Source of the DNA: Acidobacteriota bacterium
GTDB lineage: Bacteria > Actinomycetota > Acidimicrobiia > ATN3
Assembly: GCA_003577105.1 (NCBI GenBank)
Contig: QEUQ01000002.1
Span: 83,047 to 147,046 of the forward strand
Direction: 5' to 3'
Length of the DNA: 64,000 nucleotides
Both the position numbers and the translations under genes were made by a program. The notes under the pieces are model-generated. The model did not search any database, was not told the origin of the DNA, and saw only the letters and a list, made by a program, of their open reading frames with translations. This document shows, one piece after another, positions 32,666 through 43,128 of the stretch (positions are counted from its first letter, which is position 1; each line of letters starts with the position of its first letter).

Positions 32666-34120
32666 CTATCGCGAATTACCCGTCGAAAAGACAGGATTGG
32701 TCACCGCCACGAGCCGGCGACTAGCGTCGGCTTCACCGGCGTCGCCGAGTGCCCACAGCTCGGCCCTTAGCCATTTCGTTTCATCGCCAATCGGCCGGAT
32801 CTCAAGAACTTCCTCGCCATCGTGTGCAAGCCACTCCTTCTCCGTCGCCGACCACCTGAGACAGAGGCTCAAGTCTCGAACCTCGCCAATGAGCCTGACC
32901 CGCAGCGGCTGATCAAACTCTACCGCCGCTCCACATCCAGGTGCCCAGCGCCCCGAGGGGTCCTGGACTTCGAGAGTCAGGAGCGCCGATGAAGGAGCTT
33001 CCGAAATCATGCAGCTGCCCCGTCTCACGCCCGCAAGAATTCCTTCAACCCCCGGACCGTCTGGGAGAACCCAGGTCGTCGGAGTGCCCATCGTGTGCCC
33101 CGGTCGGGCGTAAAGATCGTGGATATCCGAACCGCCGATTGCCGTCAGCCGATGCCCCTCATCCAGCAGGCGGCTCCAAAGCCCAATCGACTCCCAGTTC
33201 ATCCAGAACCACGGAGCCTGCCACGCCTCTATTGCCGTTGCCCCCTTGGGAATGCCGTACTCCCAAGGGGGGCCAACCCGTTTCGGGTGGTTAATCGAGA
33301 CTAGGGCCATCTTGCTCGACGCTCCGGAGATGATCTCCCCAACCCCGACGTCAGAATCTGTCCTGAAGTCCACGACTCGAGCCGGCTCGAAGACATTGAA
33401 GTGCCCTCGATACGTCGTGACCTCTTCCGCGCGAATCAACTTGACGTGAGTCAGATCGCTGAGGGCTTCGACCTCACGCCACTGGCTAGATGTGTTGTGA
33501 TCCGATATCGCGAGGAAATCGAGCTTCAGCGCCTCTGCGACAGCTACGGCAGTTGCCACCGACATTGGGTGCTCTGAGTCATTCGAATGATCGGTATGGC
33601 AGTGGAAGTCTCCCCTCAGCCAGCCCCTATCTTCGAGGGGATTGGCGCTTGCGAGCTCCAGCACTCCGGGGATTTCGTGGGCTTCCCTACGCGCGTCGTC
33701 GAGCTCAACGCCAAGATCTCGCTTACCGCCACCGCACTTGACTGAGCGGCGAGTCACTCTGACCTTGACCACGATCTCGCATTCGCCTTCAACGACGTAA
33801 AGACCCAGGATGATTTGCCATCGGCCTGGCACTACAGCACCCGGGAGATACCCATGCGTGGCGACGTGACGAGATATGCAGAATTCCGATCGGGCGCTCC
33901 CGCTCCAACCCCTGAAGGCTTCTATCGTCGGAATCCCACCGTCGCATGGCTCAAAGGCGCCGATGTCAATCCTCGCGTTGCCATTCACCTCGTAGGAGAC
34001 ATGGAGTTCCGCTGCAAAGGCAGGCACGTCGACTGGGAGATAAATGTACCGCTGGCGCGCGGCCAGCTCATGTGTGACCGTAACCCGGTGCTCCTCCTCG
34101 AGAAGCACCCCTTTGCTCAC
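32666..34120 (-). CDS. PHP-domain metal-dependent hydrolase (CehA/McbA-like)
   Basis: A 484-aa protein. An N-terminal beta-rich region (about residues 1-150) precedes a PHP domain with GDFHCHTDHSNDS, LDFLAISDHN, and later IGGSDIHD, the expected metal-binding His/Asp motifs. A C-terminal beta domain follows. The GTG start overlaps the pafC stop (GTGA), so it is part of the pafBC operon. Substrate is unknown; the family includes phosphoesterases and carbamate hydrolases. Confidence 0.75.
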   Translation of the reverse strand: MSKGVLLEEEHRVTVTHELAARQRYIYLPVDVPAFAAELHVSYEVNGNARIDIGAFEPCDGGIPTIEAFRGWSGSARSEFCISRHVATHGYLPGAVVPGRWQIILGLYVVEGECEIVVKVRVTRRSVKCGGGKRDLGVELDDARREAHEIPGVLELASANPLEDRGWLRGDFHCHTDHSNDSEHPMSVATAVAVAEALKLDFLAISDHNTSSQWREVEALSDLTHVKLIRAEEVTTYRGHFNVFEPARVVDFRTDSDVGVGEIISGASSKMALVSINHPKRVGPPWEYGIPKGATAIEAWQAPWFWMNWESIGLWSRLLDEGHRLTAIGGSDIHDLYARPGHTMGTPTTWVLPDGPGVEGILAGVRRGSCMISEAPSSALLTLEVQDPSGRWAPGCGAAVEFDQPLRVRLIGEVRDLSLCLRWSATEKEWLAHDGEEVLEIRPIGDETKWLRAELWALGDAGEADASRRLVAVTNPVFSTGNSR

Positions 34121-35082
34121 CTGGATCCGGCTCCCGCTGATTCACAGTAAACAGCGAGGATGCGTTCGGCTTCCGCCTTGACGGCTTCCTTGAGGAAGTC
34201 CGGGCCGACCAACTCCGCACCTTTTCCCATGCGAATCAGAAGCTGCGTAATCCAAGGAACACCGGCCGCCCTCAACTCCACCGTGGCCCACCCATCATCT
34301 TCTGGCTTCACCGACACCAACTGGAAGTTGTCGCCAAACCAAGCCATGGGCCCCGGAGCCAGGCGCAATGTGACCGTGAACGCCTCATCGCCTGGGCCCG
34401 GCTCAGGTCGGACCGCGTCCGAGTAGGCACTCCTGTCGAAAGACTCCTCGCTCACTTGAAAGCTGCGGATCCCATCTAATCGGAAAACTCGGTAGTCGCG
34501 AGCCTCATGGCACCACGCGTACAGATACCATCGGCCGTCGTGAGCAAAGAGCTCGAGCGGATCAACCACCCTCACCGACTCGCGCTGGGACGCCACACCG
34601 AAGTACTCGATTTCGATCGATCGGAAGCCCGATATCGCAGTCGCCAAGTCATTGCGCAGGCGCTGGGGATCTGCGTTCAGGGCAACGTCGACCGCACCTC
34701 GCGCCGATGACTCATCGAGGACCGCTTCAACCTTCTCAAGGGCGCTCTTGAGGGCCGCCAGAGAGTCAACCCCTGGCATATCGAGCGCGCCCCGCCCGGC
34801 CGCCAGGACTCTCAGCGCCTCTCCACGAGTCAGACGCAGTGGCCTTTCGAAGTAGTCAACCGGGCTAATTACGACCTCATCGCCATCGATGTCGGCCCAC
34901 ATCAACTGGTCTGGCATGTAAGGGGCAACACCGCAGACCATGATCAGGTTGATATCTCTGACCAACTGTTGACGCGTCACGTCGAAGCGCTTGCACACCT
35001 CATCGACTTTCACACCCGGATGTTCGACCACCCATGGAACCATCACAAGTAGCCGGCTCAACCGGTCTTGGCTAGTACTCAC
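34117..35082 (-). CDS. pafC: WYL-domain regulator PafC
   Basis: A 321-aa protein with an N-terminal winged helix (KVDEVCKRFDVTRQQLVRDI), a central WYL domain (VRVVDPLELFAHDGRWYLYA, then RVFRLDGI) and a WCX C-terminal extension. In mycobacteria PafB and PafC together activate a LexA-independent DNA-damage response. GTG start overlaps pafB's stop; length and order match the known locus. Confidence 0.88.
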   Translation of the reverse strand: MSTSQDRLSRLLVMVPWVVEHPGVKVDEVCKRFDVTRQQLVRDINLIMVCGVAPYMPDQLMWADIDGDEVVISPVDYFERPLRLTRGEALRVLAAGRGALDMPGVDSLAALKSALEKVEAVLDESSARGAVDVALNADPQRLRNDLATAISGFRSIEIEYFGVASQRESVRVVDPLELFAHDGRWYLYAWCHEARDYRVFRLDGIRSFQVSEESFDRSAYSDAVRPEPGPGDEAFTVTLRLAPGPMAWFGDNFQLVSVKPEDDGWATVELRAAGVPWITQLLIRMGKGAELVGPDFLKEAVKAEAERILAVYCESAGAGSR

Positions 35083-36032
35083 TTCACAAGCGCCTTTAGG
35101 TGCTCCACCAATCCCGATCTGAGTGACTCAGGCTCGATGACTTCGGCATCAACACCGAAGCTCAAAATCGACTCGATCAGATTCGCCGGCTCAGCGACGG
35201 TGAGCGTCATGAGGATGCCGTCACCATCGTCGGAGAACTCGCCTGCCGACCGAAAGACGTTCTTGGCGCGCCAGACAACGTCCGGGCTAAAGCGGACTTT
35301 CACTTCCACATCGCCCTCCCCAAAGGTCCATGGCCCTCCGGCGATCTGGGCGCGAATATCGGGGCGGGATTTGACTTCAAACGCACCGGCCGGTCCGGAA
35401 CTGACTTCGCTCGTCACCCGGTCAACCCTGTAGATGCGGAGTGCATCTTTGTCGAGGTCGGTGCCTCCGATATACCAATGGCCGGCAACGTTAGCCAACG
35501 ACAGCGGCCGCAGCTTTCTCACGGAATCCTCGCCGCCCGGGGTCCGGTAGCGGAACGTGACCTCTCGTCGCTCGGTGATCGCCGCGAAGAATTCAAGCGT
35601 GATCTCGTCGACATCAACGCTTGCCCCTATTGCTGGGTCTTTGGCCTCCGCGACAGCATCGAGCCCCAGCTTCATCGGGGAGAGGCCCAAGCCATCGGCA
35701 CCCGCAAGTGCCCCTTCTACGTGAACCAGCTCAATGGCAAGCATCAACGCCGCCTGCTCATCAGGTGTGAGCTGCGGATCTCGCATCCAGTATTGGCCCT
35801 CGTCAATGAAGTACGCGTCGACTATGCCTGCGTCGGCCTCGATCTTGATGACCTCAAGCGGGATCTCGAGCTCACGCAGCGTTTCCTTGTCGCGCTCAAA
35901 CATGCGTCTGAAGCTGTCGAGGCTCCCCTGCTCATACCCAGGGATCTTGTCCCTGATCTCCTCAGCCGTCCGAGGTTGCCTTGAGTCGAGCAAGTACGCC
36001 GTCAGGTTCATGAGGCGCTCAATGCGGGACAA
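35079..36032 (-). CDS. pafB: WYL-domain regulator PafB
   Basis: A 317-aa paralog of the next gene. HTH near residues 2-60 (RIERLMNLTAYLLDSRQPRT), WYL domain (VRKLRPLSLANVAGHWYIGG, then LRIYRVDRV), and a WCX extension. Starts at TTG 36032 after AGGGGG. PafBC binds single-stranded DNA or acts as an activator in other species; the partner overlaps by four bases, supporting 1:1 production. Confidence 0.88.
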   Translation of the reverse strand: MSRIERLMNLTAYLLDSRQPRTAEEIRDKIPGYEQGSLDSFRRMFERDKETLRELEIPLEVIKIEADAGIVDAYFIDEGQYWMRDPQLTPDEQAALMLAIELVHVEGALAGADGLGLSPMKLGLDAVAEAKDPAIGASVDVDEITLEFFAAITERREVTFRYRTPGGEDSVRKLRPLSLANVAGHWYIGGTDLDKDALRIYRVDRVTSEVSSGPAGAFEVKSRPDIRAQIAGGPWTFGEGDVEVKVRFSPDVVWRAKNVFRSAGEFSDDGDGILMTLTVAEPANLIESILSFGVDAEVIEPESLRSGLVEHLKALVK

Positions 36033-36109
36033 GTCCAGACCCCCTAATCATCACGCAGTATCTGCGCCGGCCACGCATTTCCCATTGCCTCCCTGCAACC
36101 TCTGGCTCG

Positions 36110-37537
36110 TCAAAGTGACTCGATCAACCGGTCGACCCGCTCATCGACTGACTTGAACGGGTCCTTGCACAAGACAGTTCGCTGGGCCTGATCGTTCAAC
36201 TTAAGGTGCACCCAGTCAACAGTGAAGTCACGTTTCCGTTCCTTTGCCCGCTTTATGAATTCGCCACGCAACTTCGCCCTTGTGGTCTGAGGCGCGTGGC
36301 GCACTGCATCGTCGATTTCCCCGTCCGTCACCACGCGATCAACCTTGTCTCGCCTCTCCAGCGCGTAATAGAGGCCTCGCCTATGGCTGACATCGTGGTA
36401 GGCAAGATCGAGCAAGGCGACTTTCGAGTCTGTGAGATCCAAGCCATGGCGCTGCCGATACGCCTCAATCAAGTGATACTTGGCGACCCAATCGCACTCT
36501 CGGTCGAGACTGAGTGGATCCTTTTTCAGGCCGATGAGGCAGTGCTCCCACATTTGCAGGGCTTGCTCCTCCAGCGGTGGCAGCGGGTTTGTGGAGGCAA
36601 ACCGCAGAGCTCTCTCCAAGTACTCGCCCTGAATCTCAAGTGAGCTGGCCTCACGCCCGTTGGCAAGGCGCACCTTCCTGGTGCACGTCATGTCATGGGA
36701 AATCTCGCGAATCGCGCGAATCGGATTCTCCAGGGTCATGTCGCGCATGACCACATCGCTCTCGAGCATCCGAAGAAGCACCGCTGTCGTGCCAACCTTG
36801 ACGAAGGTCGCGTATTCACTCATGTTCGAATCGCCAACGATCACATGAAGGCGGCGATAGTGCTCAGCATCTGCATGAGGTTCGTCCCTCGTGTTGATGA
36901 TGGGCCTGCTGCGAGTCGTCGCCGAGGAGACGCCTTCCCAAATGTGCTCTGCGCGTTGACTGATGCAATACATCGCCCCGCGGGCCGTCTGCAGCACTTT
37001 CCCGGCGCCCGCGAATACTTGGCGCGTCACAAGAAACGGAATAAGCGCGTCGGCATACCTCTGGAATTCCCCTTTCCGGATCATCAGGTAGTTCTCGTGA
37101 CAGCCGTAGCTGTTACCGGCAGAGTCAGTGTTGTTCTTGAAGATGAAAATCTGCCCCCGAATACCCTCCTCGGCCAGGCGATCTTCTGCAGTGCTCTGGA
37201 GATGCTCGAGAATTCGCTCTCCTGCCTTGTCGTGACAGACGAGGTCATAAATCGAATCACACTCAGGGGTTGCATATTCGGGATGTGATCCGACATCGAG
37301 ATAGAGCCTGGAGCCGTTCTCGAGGAAGACGTTTGAACTGCGCCCCCAAGAGACAACGCGGCGAAACAGATAGCGGGCAACTTCATCGGGACTTAGACGC
37401 CGCTGGCCGCGGAGCGTGCACGTGACCCCGTACTCGTTCTCCAGGCCAAAGATCCGCCTGCTCAAGCTCTTGTGCTCAACGGGTTTGGCCGTGCTACTCA
37501 AAGCGCCTGGGACGCCACCCCAGATCAAAGGTTCCAT
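36110..37537 (-). CDS. pafA: Pup-protein ligase PafA
   Basis: PafA activates the C-terminal Glu of Pup with ATP and links it to substrate lysines. The 475-aa product has the glutamine-synthetase-like signatures [12 protein letters not shown] (ATP/Mg Glu), [14 protein letters not shown] (catalytic Asp), [38 protein letters not shown] and the C-terminal [20 protein letters not shown] that separates ligase from Dop. The first ~27 residues precede the usual N-terminus; an internal TTG at LSRRIFG could be the true start. Confidence 0.95.
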   Translation of the reverse strand: MEPLIWGGVPGALSSTAKPVEHKSLSRRIFGLENEYGVTCTLRGQRRLSPDEVARYLFRRVVSWGRSSNVFLENGSRLYLDVGSHPEYATPECDSIYDLVCHDKAGERILEHLQSTAEDRLAEEGIRGQIFIFKNNTDSAGNSYGCHENYLMIRKGEFQRYADALIPFLVTRQVFAGAGKVLQTARGAMYCISQRAEHIWEGVSSATTRSRPIINTRDEPHADAEHYRRLHVIVGDSNMSEYATFVKVGTTAVLLRMLESDVVMRDMTLENPIRAIREISHDMTCTRKVRLANGREASSLEIQGEYLERALRFASTNPLPPLEEQALQMWEHCLIGLKKDPLSLDRECDWVAKYHLIEAYRQRHGLDLTDSKVALLDLAYHDVSHRRGLYYALERRDKVDRVVTDGEIDDAVRHAPQTTRAKLRGEFIKRAKERKRDFTVDWVHLKLNDQAQRTVLCKDPFKSVDERVDRLIESL

Positions 37538-37624
37538 TTGCCCATTATCCCCCCGATCAGCAATCTCCTACGCAATATGGCTGGCCGGAACGGGCAAGGT
37601 CCCGCGCCTCTCTGTTGGGATGAG

Positions 37625-38305
37625 CTAGAAGAGCCCCGCAACCTCATCGGCCCGGAATCGGCGAAACTTCCTGCGTTCGAGGTCGCGTTCGAGGACTCCG
37701 ACCTCTAAGGAGGACGCCGTCAGTGCCCGCTCTGAATCCGCCGCCTCTAGGGCTCGCCGGGCCAGGCTGAAAGCCTCGGACATGCTCAGGCCTGTCTTGA
37801 ACCTCCCCTCGAGATAGGACTCAACGACCTCAGCTTGCCCACCCATCACCGCGAAACCGACTTCGTCCTCGAGTGTGCCGTCGTAATAGACGTGGTACAT
37901 CTCGTTTGACTCGGTGCTGTCGCCGACCTCGCAGAGAAGGAGCTCCACCTCGAATGGCTTCAACTCCGTTGTGAAGATCGTGCCGAGCTGCTGCGCATAG
38001 ACGTTCGCGAGGGCTCTTGCGTTGACGTCCTCACGTGAATTCGCGAACCCCGTCATGTCTGCGAGGCGTACCCCGGCGACCCGAAGCGTTTCGAACTCGT
38101 TGTAACGCCCAACCGCTGCGAAGGCAATTCTGTCGTAGACCTCGCTGATCTTGTTGAGTGAACCACTCGGATTCTCCGCAACAATCAAGATCCCGTCGCC
38201 GTACTCGATGGCCACTAGGGACCTACCACGCGCAATGCCCTTGCGCGCAAAATCGGCCTTGTCCTTGGTGATCTGTTCAGGCGATACGTAGAACGGCAAG
38301 GTCAC
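37625..38305 (-). CDS. prcA: 20S proteasome alpha subunit
   Basis: A 226-aa subunit with the alpha N-terminal gate segment (PFYVSPEQITKDKADFARKG), IARGRSLVAIEYGDGI and ISEVYDRIAFAAVGRYNEF. It forms the outer heptameric rings and regulates substrate entry. GTG start overlaps the prcB stop by four bases. Confidence 0.95.
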   Translation of the reverse strand: MTLPFYVSPEQITKDKADFARKGIARGRSLVAIEYGDGILIVAENPSGSLNKISEVYDRIAFAAVGRYNEFETLRVAGVRLADMTGFANSREDVNARALANVYAQQLGTIFTTELKPFEVELLLCEVGDSTESNEMYHVYYDGTLEDEVGFAVMGGQAEVVESYLEGRFKTGLSMSEAFSLARRALEAADSERALTASSLEVGVLERDLERRKFRRFRADEVAGLF

Positions 38306-39243
38306 TTCTCATCGCCGCCTTCGCCATCCGGGTGGGCGTCGCTCTTGCCCCTGCCCTTCTTCGAAGCGCCGGTCCCTTTCCCTGACGGCGCCTTAGACGG
38401 CTGGCGTTTCCGGCTCGAGGATCTCGGGCGGTGGCCGCCTCGCTCTGCGCCAAGTACTTCACCAAAACGTTCTGCCACTACGTTTTCGGGTATTGCGCGA
38501 AAGCCCCCTGAGTCGATCGAGGCCACCGTGGGGTAGATACCGCGCGCCAGATCGGGGCCGCCTGTTCCGGAATCCTCATCGGCGGCTTCGTACAGAGCGC
38601 CTGTCGCGACTCTCACTGCGTCTTCTTCGCTCAATCCTTCTTCGAAGTGCTGTTTGATATAGCTTCGAGCTATGCGACCGCCTGACCCTTCGGCGTGATA
38701 ATCACTCTCCTCGTAACGCCCCCCGGTCACGTCGTACTTGAAGATCCTGCCGACGCCGCGGCGCAAGTCGAAGCCCGCGAAAATGGGAACGACGACCAGA
38801 CCTTGGACCGCGAGCGCGAAGTTGTTCCTAATCAGGGTGGCGAGGCGATTTGCCTTACCCTCCAACGAAAGTCGGTCGCCCTGGACCTTTTCGTAGTGCT
38901 CCAGCTCGGTTTGGAAGAGCCTGACCATTTCGAGCGCCGGCCCAGCCGCACCGGCGATCGCAACCCCCGAGAAATCGTCCGCAAGAAACACCTTCTCGAT
39001 AGATCGATGGGCGATGAAGGATCCCTCCGTTGCACGCCGATCGCCTGCTATGACGACACCAAGGTCATACCGCAACGAGAGGACGGTTGTTCCCTCGGCG
39101 ATCTCGAGCCCGTGCGACTCACACTCATTGCCGACTAGATCTGGACGCTCCCGCCTCAGCATCTCGTAGAAACTCGCCGTGACGTCTACGTGAGCGGGAA
39201 ACCCCGGTTCGGGCCTCGAACCTCGGCCCTGACGGCTGGCCAT
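38302..39243 (-). CDS. prcB: 20S proteasome beta subunit
   Basis: A 313-aa precursor. A 51-residue propeptide ends in EIAEG, and cleavage after Gly51 would expose Thr52 (TTVLSLRYDLGVVIAGDRRA) as the catalytic nucleophile; Lys/Asp partners follow in GDRRATEGSFIAHRSIEKVF. A C-terminal extension of about 45 basic, Ser/Lys-rich residues goes beyond the usual end (VAERFGEVLG) and is longer than in common homologs. Confidence 0.95.
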   Translation of the reverse strand: MASRQGRGSRPEPGFPAHVDVTASFYEMLRRERPDLVGNECESHGLEIAEGTTVLSLRYDLGVVIAGDRRATEGSFIAHRSIEKVFLADDFSGVAIAGAAGPALEMVRLFQTELEHYEKVQGDRLSLEGKANRLATLIRNNFALAVQGLVVVPIFAGFDLRRGVGRIFKYDVTGGRYEESDYHAEGSGGRIARSYIKQHFEEGLSEEDAVRVATGALYEAADEDSGTGGPDLARGIYPTVASIDSGGFRAIPENVVAERFGEVLGAERGGHRPRSSSRKRQPSKAPSGKGTGASKKGRGKSDAHPDGEGGDEK

Positions 39244-39249
39244 GATCCC

Positions 39250-39444
39250 CTACTCGCCACCCTTTTGAATGTAGTTCCTCACGAACTCCTCAGCGTTCTC
39301 CTCGAGAACCTCATCAATCTCATCTAGGAGCTCGTCGATGTCTTCCTTCAGCTCGGAGCGCGCGTCTACAGAACGGTCCTCCGACTCAGAGGATGTTTCC
39401 TCTTGCTTTGAACTCTTCTTGCGCTTCTGAATTCCTTCGGACAT
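39250..39444 (-). CDS. pup: Prokaryotic ubiquitin-like protein Pup
   Basis: A 64-aa disordered tag with a coiled-coil-forming centre (LKEDIDELLDEIDEVLEENA) for ARC binding and the C-terminal sequence EEFVRNYIQKGGE. The final residue is Glu, so the protein is ready for ligation by PafA without deamidation, unlike Pup versions ending in Gln. Lies six bases before prcB. Confidence 0.96.
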   Translation of the reverse strand: MSEGIQKRKKSSKQEETSSESEDRSVDARSELKEDIDELLDEIDEVLEENAEEFVRNYIQKGGE

Positions 39445-39589
39445 AGGAACACTCCTGCCGACACTCGCAACTCTCAGTATCCGATATCGGCGTCAGATTC
39501 GACGCACCTTCAGCGCGCCAGATTCACAATTCTCTCGCGAAACCGGGCATTTCCCAAACATAAAGACGCCAATGCCTCAATCTGAGCAG

Positions 39590-41065
39590 TCAGGAGGCAA
39601 TCTCGTCTAGCAGTTCTGCTGCGCTGTCGCACGAATCGATGAGATCGCCAACGTGGGTCTTCGTGCCCCTCAGAGGGTCCATCATGGGAACCCGTCGAAG
39701 TGGGTCCTCGCCAAGATCAAAGACCATGCTGTCCCAGTTGGCGGCAGCAATCGAGCCCGCGAACCTCTCGATACAACGCCCCCTGAAGTACGCCCGCGTG
39801 TTTTCCGGAGGATGTCTAACTGCTTCCTCGACGGCATCCGGAGATGTCAACCGCGCCACGCGACCTTGTGAGAGCAGCTTGAAATACAGACCGCGCTCCG
39901 GGCGTAAATCGTGATATTGGAGATCGATGAGGCGCATCTTCGGGTCGCTCCAGCCTATTCCGTGGCGATCCTTGTATCCCTCGAGCATCTTGTATTTCGC
40001 CACCCAGTCGAGATCTTCTCCGAGCCCCAAAGGGTCGATTTCCAGCTGAGTGAGGATTCTTTCCCACTCTGACATCAGCTTCTCTCGCTCTGGGTCCGGT
40101 ACCTGGCCCTCAGCCCACTTCCTCGCCAGTTCGAGATACTCCCACTGCACCTGCACCGGAGTCACCGTCGAGCCGTCAGGCCGACGAAGCAAGGTCTTGC
40201 AGGTGATGTCATGACTGACGATTTGCATAGCGGCAACCGGCGACTCAATTGCCAAGTCCTTGTCAATGAAATCGTCCTCGATCAAATCGAGAATGAGTGC
40301 CGTCGTACCCACCTTCAAGTACGTGGGCATCTCGCACATGTTTGCGTCTCCGACAATCACATGAAGCCGCCTGAAACGCTCCGGGTCGGCATGGCTTTCA
40401 TCTCGCGTATTGATGATTGGGCGCTTCAGGGTCGTCTCGAGCCCGATTTCCTCCTCAAAGAAATCCGCCCGCTGGGAAATTTGGTAGGCAACTTCGGGCG
40501 CACCGTGTTCAGAACCAACCTTTCCGGAGCCGGCGAACACCTGGCGAGTGACAAAGAAGGGAATTAGCACCTCGGCAATCCGACGGAAGGGGACTTCACG
40601 GGCCATCAGATAGTTCTCATGACATCCGTAGCTATTGCCTTTGCCATCGGAGTTGTTCTTGTGAACGAGGAACTCGCGCTCCTCGGGCATCAGCGCCTCT
40701 GCAGCAGCCATCGCCCTTTGCAGGATCAGCGTCCCGGCCGTGTCGTGAGTGACTAGATCCTGCAGCGTCACGCACTCAGGTGTTGAGTACTCAGGATGCG
40801 CGTGATCCACATAGAAACGCGCACCGTTTGTCAGAACCACATTCGCGAGGGTGGTCTCAACCTCGGGGGCCATGGCAAATGGCAGATACCCCCGCGCGTC
40901 CTTTTCGGGGTGCTCATCCTCGAAATCCCAATTGACCGGGGGAAGATGCACAGCGGCATAGCCATTCACCAACAGACTGGAGCCTATGACGGGATTGAAC
41001 TCAGCAACCCCGCGCATTGAGATGCCGAATTCAGTCTCTGTACCGAATACCTTGGTGATTGCCAT
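39590..41065 (-). CDS. dop: Depupylase Dop
   Basis: A 491-aa homolog of PafA. FGTETEFGISMRG begins it, and the Dop-specific insertion (VNWDFEDEHPEKDARGYLPF near residue 45-65) is present, followed by FYVDHAHPEYSTPE (catalytic Asp) and [19 protein letters not shown]. It cleaves the isopeptide bond between Pup and substrate. Since Pup ends in Glu here, the deamidase function would be unnecessary and depupylation is the expected role. Confidence 0.95.
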   Translation of the reverse strand: MAITKVFGTETEFGISMRGVAEFNPVIGSSLLVNGYAAVHLPPVNWDFEDEHPEKDARGYLPFAMAPEVETTLANVVLTNGARFYVDHAHPEYSTPECVTLQDLVTHDTAGTLILQRAMAAAEALMPEEREFLVHKNNSDGKGNSYGCHENYLMAREVPFRRIAEVLIPFFVTRQVFAGSGKVGSEHGAPEVAYQISQRADFFEEEIGLETTLKRPIINTRDESHADPERFRRLHVIVGDANMCEMPTYLKVGTTALILDLIEDDFIDKDLAIESPVAAMQIVSHDITCKTLLRRPDGSTVTPVQVQWEYLELARKWAEGQVPDPEREKLMSEWERILTQLEIDPLGLGEDLDWVAKYKMLEGYKDRHGIGWSDPKMRLIDLQYHDLRPERGLYFKLLSQGRVARLTSPDAVEEAVRHPPENTRAYFRGRCIERFAGSIAAANWDSMVFDLGEDPLRRVPMMDPLRGTKTHVGDLIDSCDSAAELLDEIAS

Positions 41066-41082
41066 GCCTTAGTGGTCAGGAC

Positions 41083-42825
41083 CTAGAGATACTGGCCGGT
41101 GTTGATGCGCTCAATTGAGCGCCCGCCCTCTTCATCGACTCCCGTCTTGACCAGCGTCCTGACGTAGACAATCCGCTCGCCCTTCTTGCCGGAGATCTTC
41201 GCCCAGTCGTCGGGGTTGGTCGTATTGGGAAGGTCCTCGTGCTCGCGGAATTCTTGCTTGACCGCGCGGCTCAAGTCGTCAGTCCTGATTCCCCTCTCCC
41301 CGGACTCGATCAGTCGCTTGATCGCCTCCTTCTTGGCTCTCCGTACGATGTTCTCGATCATCGCCCCAGACGCGAAGTCCTTGAAGAAGAGAACCTCCTT
41401 GTCGCCGTTGGCGTAGGTGACCTCCAGAAAGCGATTCTCATCTCCAGTCGAGTACATCTCAGGCACAACGCTGTCGACCATGTGAGCAATGACTGCCTTG
41501 ACGTCGCCGCTCTCCTGCTCAAGTTCCTTTTCGTGAAATGGGAGATCCTCGGTCAAGTACTTGCGGAAGATCTCCTTTGCTCCGCTGACGTCGGGCCGGT
41601 TGATCTTGATCTTCACGTCAAGCCGGCCCGGCCTGAGAATCGCCGGGTCTATCAAGTCCTCACGGTTTGATGCCCCGACCACAATCACGTTCTTGAGCGA
41701 TTCGACGCCGTCAATCTCAGATAGCAGCTGAGGCACTATGGTCGTCTCGATATCGGAGCTGATTCCCGACCCCCGGGTTCGGAACAGCGAGTCCATTTCA
41801 TCGAAGAAGACGATCACAGGAACGCCCTCGTCACTCTTCTCCCTGGCCCGCTGGAAGATCAGCCGAATTTGTCTCTCAGTCTCGCCGACGTACTTATTGA
41901 GTAGTTCCGGACCCTTCACGTTGAGGAAGTAGCTCCTCGCATCGCTTCGTCCGCTCTTTGCGGCGACCTTCTTCGCGAGGCTGCTCGCCACCGCCTTAGC
42001 TATGAGAGTCTTCCCGCATCCGGGAGGACCGTAAAGCAGCACGCCCTTTGGTGCCGGCAACCTGTGCTCCGCGTATAGATCTCCATGGAGGAATGGCAGT
42101 TCGACCGCGTCTTGAATCGCCTCGATTTGGTCAGCTAGGCCGCCAATGTCGTCGTATCCGACATCAGGGATCTCTTCCAATACAAGCTCTTCGACCTCTG
42201 GCCTAGGAAGGCGCTCGAGCAGATGACCCGAGCGCGAATCCAGCCTCGCTGAATCGCCCGCATGAAGCGGAACCTCACTGAGCGCGTCAGAGACTTCTAC
42301 AACCTTTTCGTCGTCGGTGTTGCCAATGACAATGGCCCGCCCGTCGTCAAGGATCTCCTTGATTGTTACCAGTTCGCCCTGACGCTCGAATTCTCGAACT
42401 CCGATGAGACTCATGGCGTCGTTCAGAAGAACCTCTTGACCGCCTCTCAGAGCGTCAAGATCGATCTCCGGAAGGACACTTACTCGGAATTTGCGACCGC
42501 TCGCAGCGACTATGGCGGTTCCGTCGGTGTCCGGAGAAATGAAGACACCGTAGCTGGCCGGCGGCGAAGTGAGCTTCTCGATCTCCTCTCGTAGCGCCGA
42601 GATGTGCCCCCTCGCCTCGCGCAATGTCGCGCTGAGCTTCTCATTTTGGTTGGCGAGTTGGTTTGCGCGACCGCTCAGCTCCAAGACCCGTGCTTCGAGG
42701 TTGCGAATACGCCTGGGGGCCGATTCGCCAGCCGCCTCCCGAATCGTGACCGTTTCGTCGAGTTCTGCCTCACCACCACTGGAATCCGGTCGGCTCGGTT
42801 CACCTCTTGGCGTGTCCGCTGACAT
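41083..42825 (-). CDS. arc: Proteasome-associated AAA ATPase ARC/Mpa
   Basis: A 580-aa ring ATPase. An N-terminal coiled coil for Pup (near residues 38-85: [20 protein letters not shown]) precedes two OB folds and an AAA core with Walker [16 protein letters not shown] near residue 265 and Walker [13 protein letters not shown]. The last residues TGQYL carry the QYL motif that docks into the alpha ring. Good ribosome site (AAGGAGTG). First gene of the proteasome operon. Confidence 0.95.
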   Translation of the reverse strand: MSADTPRGEPSRPDSSGGEAELDETVTIREAAGESAPRRIRNLEARVLELSGRANQLANQNEKLSATLREARGHISALREEIEKLTSPPASYGVFISPDTDGTAIVAASGRKFRVSVLPEIDLDALRGGQEVLLNDAMSLIGVREFERQGELVTIKEILDDGRAIVIGNTDDEKVVEVSDALSEVPLHAGDSARLDSRSGHLLERLPRPEVEELVLEEIPDVGYDDIGGLADQIEAIQDAVELPFLHGDLYAEHRLPAPKGVLLYGPPGCGKTLIAKAVASSLAKKVAAKSGRSDARSYFLNVKGPELLNKYVGETERQIRLIFQRAREKSDEGVPVIVFFDEMDSLFRTRGSGISSDIETTIVPQLLSEIDGVESLKNVIVVGASNREDLIDPAILRPGRLDVKIKINRPDVSGAKEIFRKYLTEDLPFHEKELEQESGDVKAVIAHMVDSVVPEMYSTGDENRFLEVTYANGDKEVLFFKDFASGAMIENIVRRAKKEAIKRLIESGERGIRTDDLSRAVKQEFREHEDLPNTTNPDDWAKISGKKGERIVYVRTLVKTGVDEEGGRSIERINTGQYL

Positions 42826-43023
42826 GTCCTCACACTCCTTGGGGTGACGACTGCACCCTCGACGCGAACGGCACCGCGCTCGGCGACACTACTTGAGGTC
42901 ATGCTTCGGCGGCGCCGTGTCCGCGAGTACAGATGAGTCTATACCGGTGCCGCACGGCCGAAGACGCACCTAGAAGCCCAACTCTGACAGCCTCCATTGC
43001 CGGTATTTCCGTTGCCGGTCCCC

Positions 43024-43128
43024 ATGATGCAAAATGCACACGAACGGCAAGTAGCTGTGGTGGCCGGTTCAGCCCGTGCTCTGCGCTATCTCGCCATGAT
43101 GGAAGCTCTAGAAGAAGAGAAAGACTGA
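43024..43128 (+). CDS. 34-aa ORF directly upstream of ferredoxin
   Basis: ATG 43024 (second ATG 43027) opens a 34-codon frame whose TGA ends three bases before the ferredoxin start. The product MMQNAHERQVAVVAGSARAL continues RYLAMMEALEEEKD, an amphipathic, acidic-tailed helix. The ferredoxin ribosome site lies inside its last codons, so it may be a co-translated small partner. The gap 42826-43023 shows no other gene; it must hold the divergent promoters for ARC and this unit. Confidence 0.4.
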   Translation: MMQNAHERQVAVVAGSARALRYLAMMEALEEEKD

